Assembly: GCA_001972305.1 (NCBI GenBank)
Contig: BDDD01001500.1
Coordinates: 181,411 to 245,410 of the forward strand
DNA length: 64,000 nt
DNA from: Cephalotus follicularis
Lineage: Eukaryota; Streptophyta; Magnoliopsida; Oxalidales; Cephalotaceae
Direction: 5' to 3'
A program made the translations under genes and the position numbers. This document shows, piece after piece, positions 59,842 through 64,000 of the stretch (within the stretch, counting starts at the first letter, position 1; every line of letters begins with the position of its first letter). Below the pieces are notes generated by a model. It ran no database searches. It saw nothing but the letters and a program-made list of their open reading frames with translations, and was not told the DNA's origin.

Positions 59842-62500
59842 TGTCACACCCCATTTTCCAAGAGGACAACATTAAAGTGGTAAGGCAATCAACACAACAT
59901 AATTCAGCTTATGCGATAATACGTATAAACAAAACCCTCAATAGCGGAAGCAATAACATGAATAAGCTGAATTTAAATATGTATCACGCATCCCATACTA
60001 CATGATACCCAACAAGTTTATATAAAATCCAACATCCTAGTCAGTCGCCCATAACGGAGCGTGATAAAACAGTACAGGATGATAAAGTAAACCACGTTGC
60101 AATAATCAAATTAACACAGTCATTGTTCATTTGATCCAGTACATAAAATAAGAGAAACAACTCGGTCTTCTCCTTAAGTCTCCTTGCGTGCTCCATATCA
60201 TATCCCACTCCATCAATTTGTTACAGTAAGGGTTAGCTTTTGTCCTCACTCAGCTTAGTGAAAAAACTCATAAATGCAGTTCGAGGTATATGATAATGAG
60301 TATCATGAATGAATGCATTATGATACAGTACAGTATATATATACATATATCGTAGTATATACATGTATAAAGTATATGCATGTTCACAGTACATGTATAA
60401 CCTCATAAGGCTACATCAACACAAGCAGTATGCATGTCCCAAAAGGAATGAGACAAACAAGTTTTCATGACCGTCGCCACCTCCTGGCCCCAACGTCACG
60501 CACTCTTACCCCATCCTCGTTTGTGAACGGTTTGGAGTAAGTCCTCTGTACAGGTTGCTTAGCACGAAGACCAAGCAATCAACAGGTTATTAGCACAACG
60601 GCTAATAATCAGCAAGCACAAACATCGTACAGTACAAGTCAAGCAATAAAATGTAATTACTTGATCAAATATATTCGTTTGAAATATATTATTCCGTCCT
60701 CAGGTTATGATAAGTTATAAACTTAAAACAAATCATTTTGATTGTATAACCAATCCTTTAAAACATTTCTCCGTCTTTGGAAAATACTTTCCCGTCATTT
60801 TGAAAATATATATTCATATATTGGCAAATATACATTTTCGTACAATAATGATTATAATAATCATGCAAGCTTTTCAAATTGGTTAACACCTTTTAGCAAT
60901 CAACCATAATGCAATTTATAGTTCAGTAATAATGCAAACATATGCTCAGAATGCATCTAGGATTGTTTCTAGAGTTGTTTCGGGTCTAACGGGTCCCATT
61001 CGAGTGAAATTTTTCCAAAAGGAGAATAAGCGTCGATGCTTATTCCTAGGGCGTTGACGTCTTTACCTTAAGGCGCCAACATTTCGTGCAGTTATTCCCA
61101 GGCATTTTTGGACCAAAGACGTCGATGCTTTTCCAAAGACATCGATGTCTTTATGATACCAGGCGAATCTTGATTCCAGAGGGAAGAATCCGGCCCCTAA
61201 ACCCTTGTATAAATGAAACTCACCCTCTCAAGGCGTAAGACATGCTACGGGTTATCAGGATATGTAACCAGAATATCAATCCGTAACTAAACATGCAACC
61301 ATAAGTGGGCAATTCTCCATCTACAGTAAACACTACTGTTCTACGAATACCCAGAAAAGGCATCGATGTTTTTTACTCAACCATCGATGTCTTTCGCATT
61401 CACACACGAAGATATCGACGTCTTTAGGTAGACATCGACGTCTATTCAGTCCAAAATGTCATTTCCATAGTTTTAACACACCAGGTCATTACCCAAATCG
61501 TCCATTACACAAACTAGTTCGAATATTCATGTAATTTACACATGTATGTTCACTCCGTACATCACAGTAGTCATCACAACAAGTCCAGAGATTACAATTC
61601 ATCCATTAACATTCAATTCACCAATAGCATTCATTATCTTAAAACTCAAAATGCATGTATAAGAATCATCACTTTTCCCTACCTTGTTGTTCCAAGTTAG
61701 GAACTAGAAAGTCCACCTCTTTGCATTCCAAGGGTTGCTCACAGTAGCTCCAACTCGCCCAAGTTGCAATCCCAGGAGCTCCAAGTTCCAAGCTCCAAGT
61801 ACTCAACAATGGTGGTTCTATCTTCTCTCTCTCTTTCTCTGTTCCGTCTCTGTCTCACTGTGTTTAGCCGAGAAGGGGGGGAAGGAAGAGGTGTTTTATG
61901 CTGGTAGAAATCCTCCCCTTCTCTCTTGCTTCACATGTACCCACACAGACCCGTGCTCACCCGTCCTACCCTCTGGTTTGGCTCCCTTTCCTTTTCTCTT
62001 CTGTAGGTTGCAGGTGAGGAGACGACACATCCCTTTGCATGCACCAGGTGAGGAACACGTTTTAGAGCATGCCTGGCAACACCCCAGCATGATCAACACG
62101 TCGCATTGTGCATGTCAAGATGCCTGGATGATGCCTCAAAAGTTTCCCCATTGCATGTTTTTCTGTCAGTGTATAACGTGACAGATGTTCTTTTCAAAGA
62201 CGTCGATGTCTTTTCCTCTTTCATAAGAGGGTGTCGATGTCTTCACCCTACATCGACATGCACGTACATGCATTCACGTGCATCTTGGTTCCCATAAGCA
62301 TCGACGTCTTTCCAAAGACATCGATGCGATTGTCCTAAAACTGTGCCGTTTTGGTTTAACATACACATTTCTTCCCCCAAAACAGTATTTAGGGTTTGGA
62401 AACATCTTTAAGGCTGAAATCTCTAACATTTTCATTAATTCAAGCATGAGATTACATCTTAAAACGAAACATTACAATAAAAAAAGTACCGGGTGTTACA
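59842..62500 (-). repeat. 3' LTR of gypsy family G, copy 2, minus strand (2659 bp)
   Basis: On the minus strand it starts TGTAACACCCGGTAC (62500) and ends GGAAAATGGGGTGTGACA (59842). It is the inverted counterpart of 3440-6155: CCAAGTTAGGAAC and GAAAGTCCACCTC recur, and GTCGAC-type motifs cluster at 61020-61450 and 62195-62330. It inserted into the D 3' LTR; ACATC at 59837-59841 would be one copy of its target duplication, the other being lost. Confidence 0.88.
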
Positions 62501-62515
62501 TCCGCCCCTCCTTCA
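62501..62515 (-). other. Polypurine tract of element G copy 2
   Basis: On the minus strand TTGAAGGAGGGGCGGA precedes the LTR start, matching the tract of copy 1. Confidence 0.82.
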
Positions 62516-62545
62516 AGAAATTTTGTCCTTGAAATTAACACAATA

Positions 62546-63199
62546 CTAAAACAAATGCGGGTAACGTTCTCGGATGTCAACCTCACGTTCCCAAGTTGCT
62601 TCATCCGGCCGATGAAATTTCCACTGGACCTTTACCATCAGAATGGTCCGGTTCCTTAATACTTGTGTCTTCCAATCCAAGATTCTCATGGGTGACTCCT
62701 TGCAGGAAAGATGATCCCTCACCGTAACCGAGTCATAATTCAGGACATGTGATGGGTCTCCGATATAACCTTGTAGCATCGATACATGGAAGACATCATG
62801 TATACCCAACAAGATATGAGGCAAGGCTAGCTGATAAGCTACGTCCCCAACCCTCTCTAGAACCTCAAAAGGACCAATATAGCGTGGCGCTAGCTTGCCG
62901 TTCTTCCCGAATCTTTGCACCCCTTTCCACGAAGATACCTTCAAAAACACGTAATCCCCAACATTGAAGTTTAAAGGCCTTCTCTTCATACTGTCGGCAT
63001 AGCTCTTCTGCCGACTCTGTGCTGCGAGCAACTTCTCTCTGATGAACTTGACTTTCTCAGAAGTCTCCTCCACCAAATCCGACCGAAGCAATGGTCGTTC
63101 ACCAACCTCGTCCCAATAGATGGGTGGCCTACACTTCCTCCCATACAGTACCTCGTATGGAGCCATACCAATACTCGCATGGTAGCTGTTATTATAAGT
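62546..63199 (-). pseudogene. Gypsy integrase end and chromodomain of element G copy 2, truncated
   Basis: Read leftward the frame is open from the break at 63199: NNSYHASIGMAPYEVLYGR, WDEVGERPLL, the AAQSRQKSYADS segment, VGDYVFLKVSSWKGVQRFGK, the GPF/Y module (RYIGPFEVLERVGDVAYQL) and a tail ending RERYPHLF, as in copy 1. No stop or frameshift is seen in this piece, so it is younger or better kept than copy 1. The upstream part of pol is cut off by a copia LTR. Confidence 0.92.
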
Positions 63200-64000
63200 G
63201 TTGACATTTATGTCTCAATCCTAAGTTTTGATGATAACATATTTGTGTTTAACAAAGTTTCTGGATGTGCAAGAAAACCATGAAGTGAGCAAAACAACAC
63301 AAGAATTCTGCAGATACAGGTCAGACCGTCGACGCCCAAGGTTAAAGCATCAGCGCTTTGATAGGCAGTCGAGACAAGGGCCTAAGCATCTACCGGTGAA
63401 GCGTTTGGAGAAGTTGAAGAAATAGCCAAACCGTCGATGCCCAGATTCAAGCATCTTCGCTTTGGGTATGAAGCGTCTGCGTTTTGTGCAAAGCGTCTGC
63501 CGACTAAACCAGTGAACCCAATTGGAATTCAATTTGGCCAAAAGCGTCGATGCCCAAGCCTAAGCGTCAGCGCCTTGAGGAGCCGGTCGACCCTTGAAGA
63601 AAGAACGCTTGTGCTTTGACACGATAATTCAAATATGGAATCCCTAACGGTCACATAAGCGTCGGCGCTTTAAATGTGACAGTCGATGCTTTGGTCGGCT
63701 GGAACAGTTTCTGACAGAGTTTTAGTGGACATTCCATGATGGAACTAATCCCAATACATTCCCAATGGATCTATGAGGCAACAAGATATATATACACGAA
63801 TGTTTTGAAGAAATAAAGAGAGCAACACAAGAGATATCAAATCATTCAAAGAAATCATACTCCAAGCATTCAAATAAAAAAGGCTTATCTAAAAGCTTTA
63901 TCTTACATTTTAAGCCATTCTTGTTCTCACTGATTTTGAGCGAATTTATCTTGTAAAATCCAACCTTGTGAGAGGTTTAGATTCCAACATTACTCTTTTT
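63200..64000 (+). repeat. Copia (SIRE-type) LTR, start to window end
   Basis: It starts TGTTGACATTTATGTCTC, as the minus-strand copia LTR at 48412 does. A cluster of GCGTCGACGC-related motifs lies at 63325-63695 (for example CCGTCGACGCCC near 63327 and AAGCGTCGATGCCC near 63542). A TATA-like run (ATATATATAC) is near 63785. It is inserted in integrase of G copy 2 and runs out of the window, so it could be a solo LTR or the start of a whole element. Confidence 0.8.

Noticed and set aside
1..64000. Host protein genes, tRNA, rRNA or organelle inserts
   Set aside because: None was recognised on either strand; every long frame with a domain belongs to gag or pol of a retrotransposon. tRNA-like words seen are primer-binding sites.

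Overview
The window is plant nuclear DNA made almost entirely of LTR retrotransposons nested in one another. I find no host protein-coding gene, rRNA, tRNA or CRISPR array. The evidence is Ty3/gypsy pol reading frames ending in a chromodomain-like tail (chromovirus, Tekay/Del type), a Ty1/copia element of the SIRE/Maximus type, very long LTRs (2 to 4 kb), primer-binding sites matching initiator tRNA-Met (TGGTATCAGAG), purine tracts directly before LTR starts, and dense stop and frameshift decay. This looks like pericentromeric or otherwise heterochromatic DNA of a flowering plant, probably a eudicot with a large genome; the species cannot be read from the sequence. Family letters used here are my own labels.

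Layout, left to right: (1) 1-6155, 3' half and 3' LTR of a gypsy element (family G, + strand). (2) 6156-8696, scraps: the end of a copia LTR, a minus-strand G-like LTR piece, an unassigned AT-rich stretch and the first 0.8 kb of a second copia-type LTR. (3) 8697-36465, the remains of family A, a non-autonomous gypsy-type element with LTRs of about 3.9 kb and an internal domain of only 416 bp, present twice in the same orientation. Its first LTR carries a complete 4.1 kb solo LTR (family H, target duplication GAAAT). Between the two A internal domains lies a minus-strand LTR (family D'), itself split by a complete 9.7 kb gypsy element (family B, target duplication TAAAA). (4) 36466-42019, the 5' LTR and gag-pol of gypsy family E, cut in RNase H by LTR family F (42020-43984). 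(5) 43985-48412, a minus-strand SIRE-like copia element without its 3' part, followed by a gypsy integrase fragment (48413-49010). (6) 49011-50900, a satellite-like array with a 500 bp higher-order unit of five monomers of about 100 bp. (7) 50901-51661, an F LTR fragment. (8) 51662-59841, gypsy family D with an extra coiled-coil reading frame before gag. (9) 59842-63199, a second, inverted copy of family G inserted in the D 3' LTR. (10) 63200-64000, the start of a copia LTR inserted in the integrase of that G copy.

None of the coding regions looks intact: each long gag-pol region carries stops, frameshifts or truncation. B supplies the reading frames that A lacks and shares A's leader, gag start context and purine-tract region, so a B-like element is the natural autonomous partner of A. 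The most unusual signals are clusters of a GTCGAC-centred palindromic motif in the upstream part of LTRs from several families of both superfamilies, a copia-LTR-derived block inside both LTRs of gypsy family D, the A/B non-autonomous/autonomous pair, the extra pre-gag reading frame in D, and the five-monomer higher-order repeat. Identities were judged by eye; no alignment program was run.
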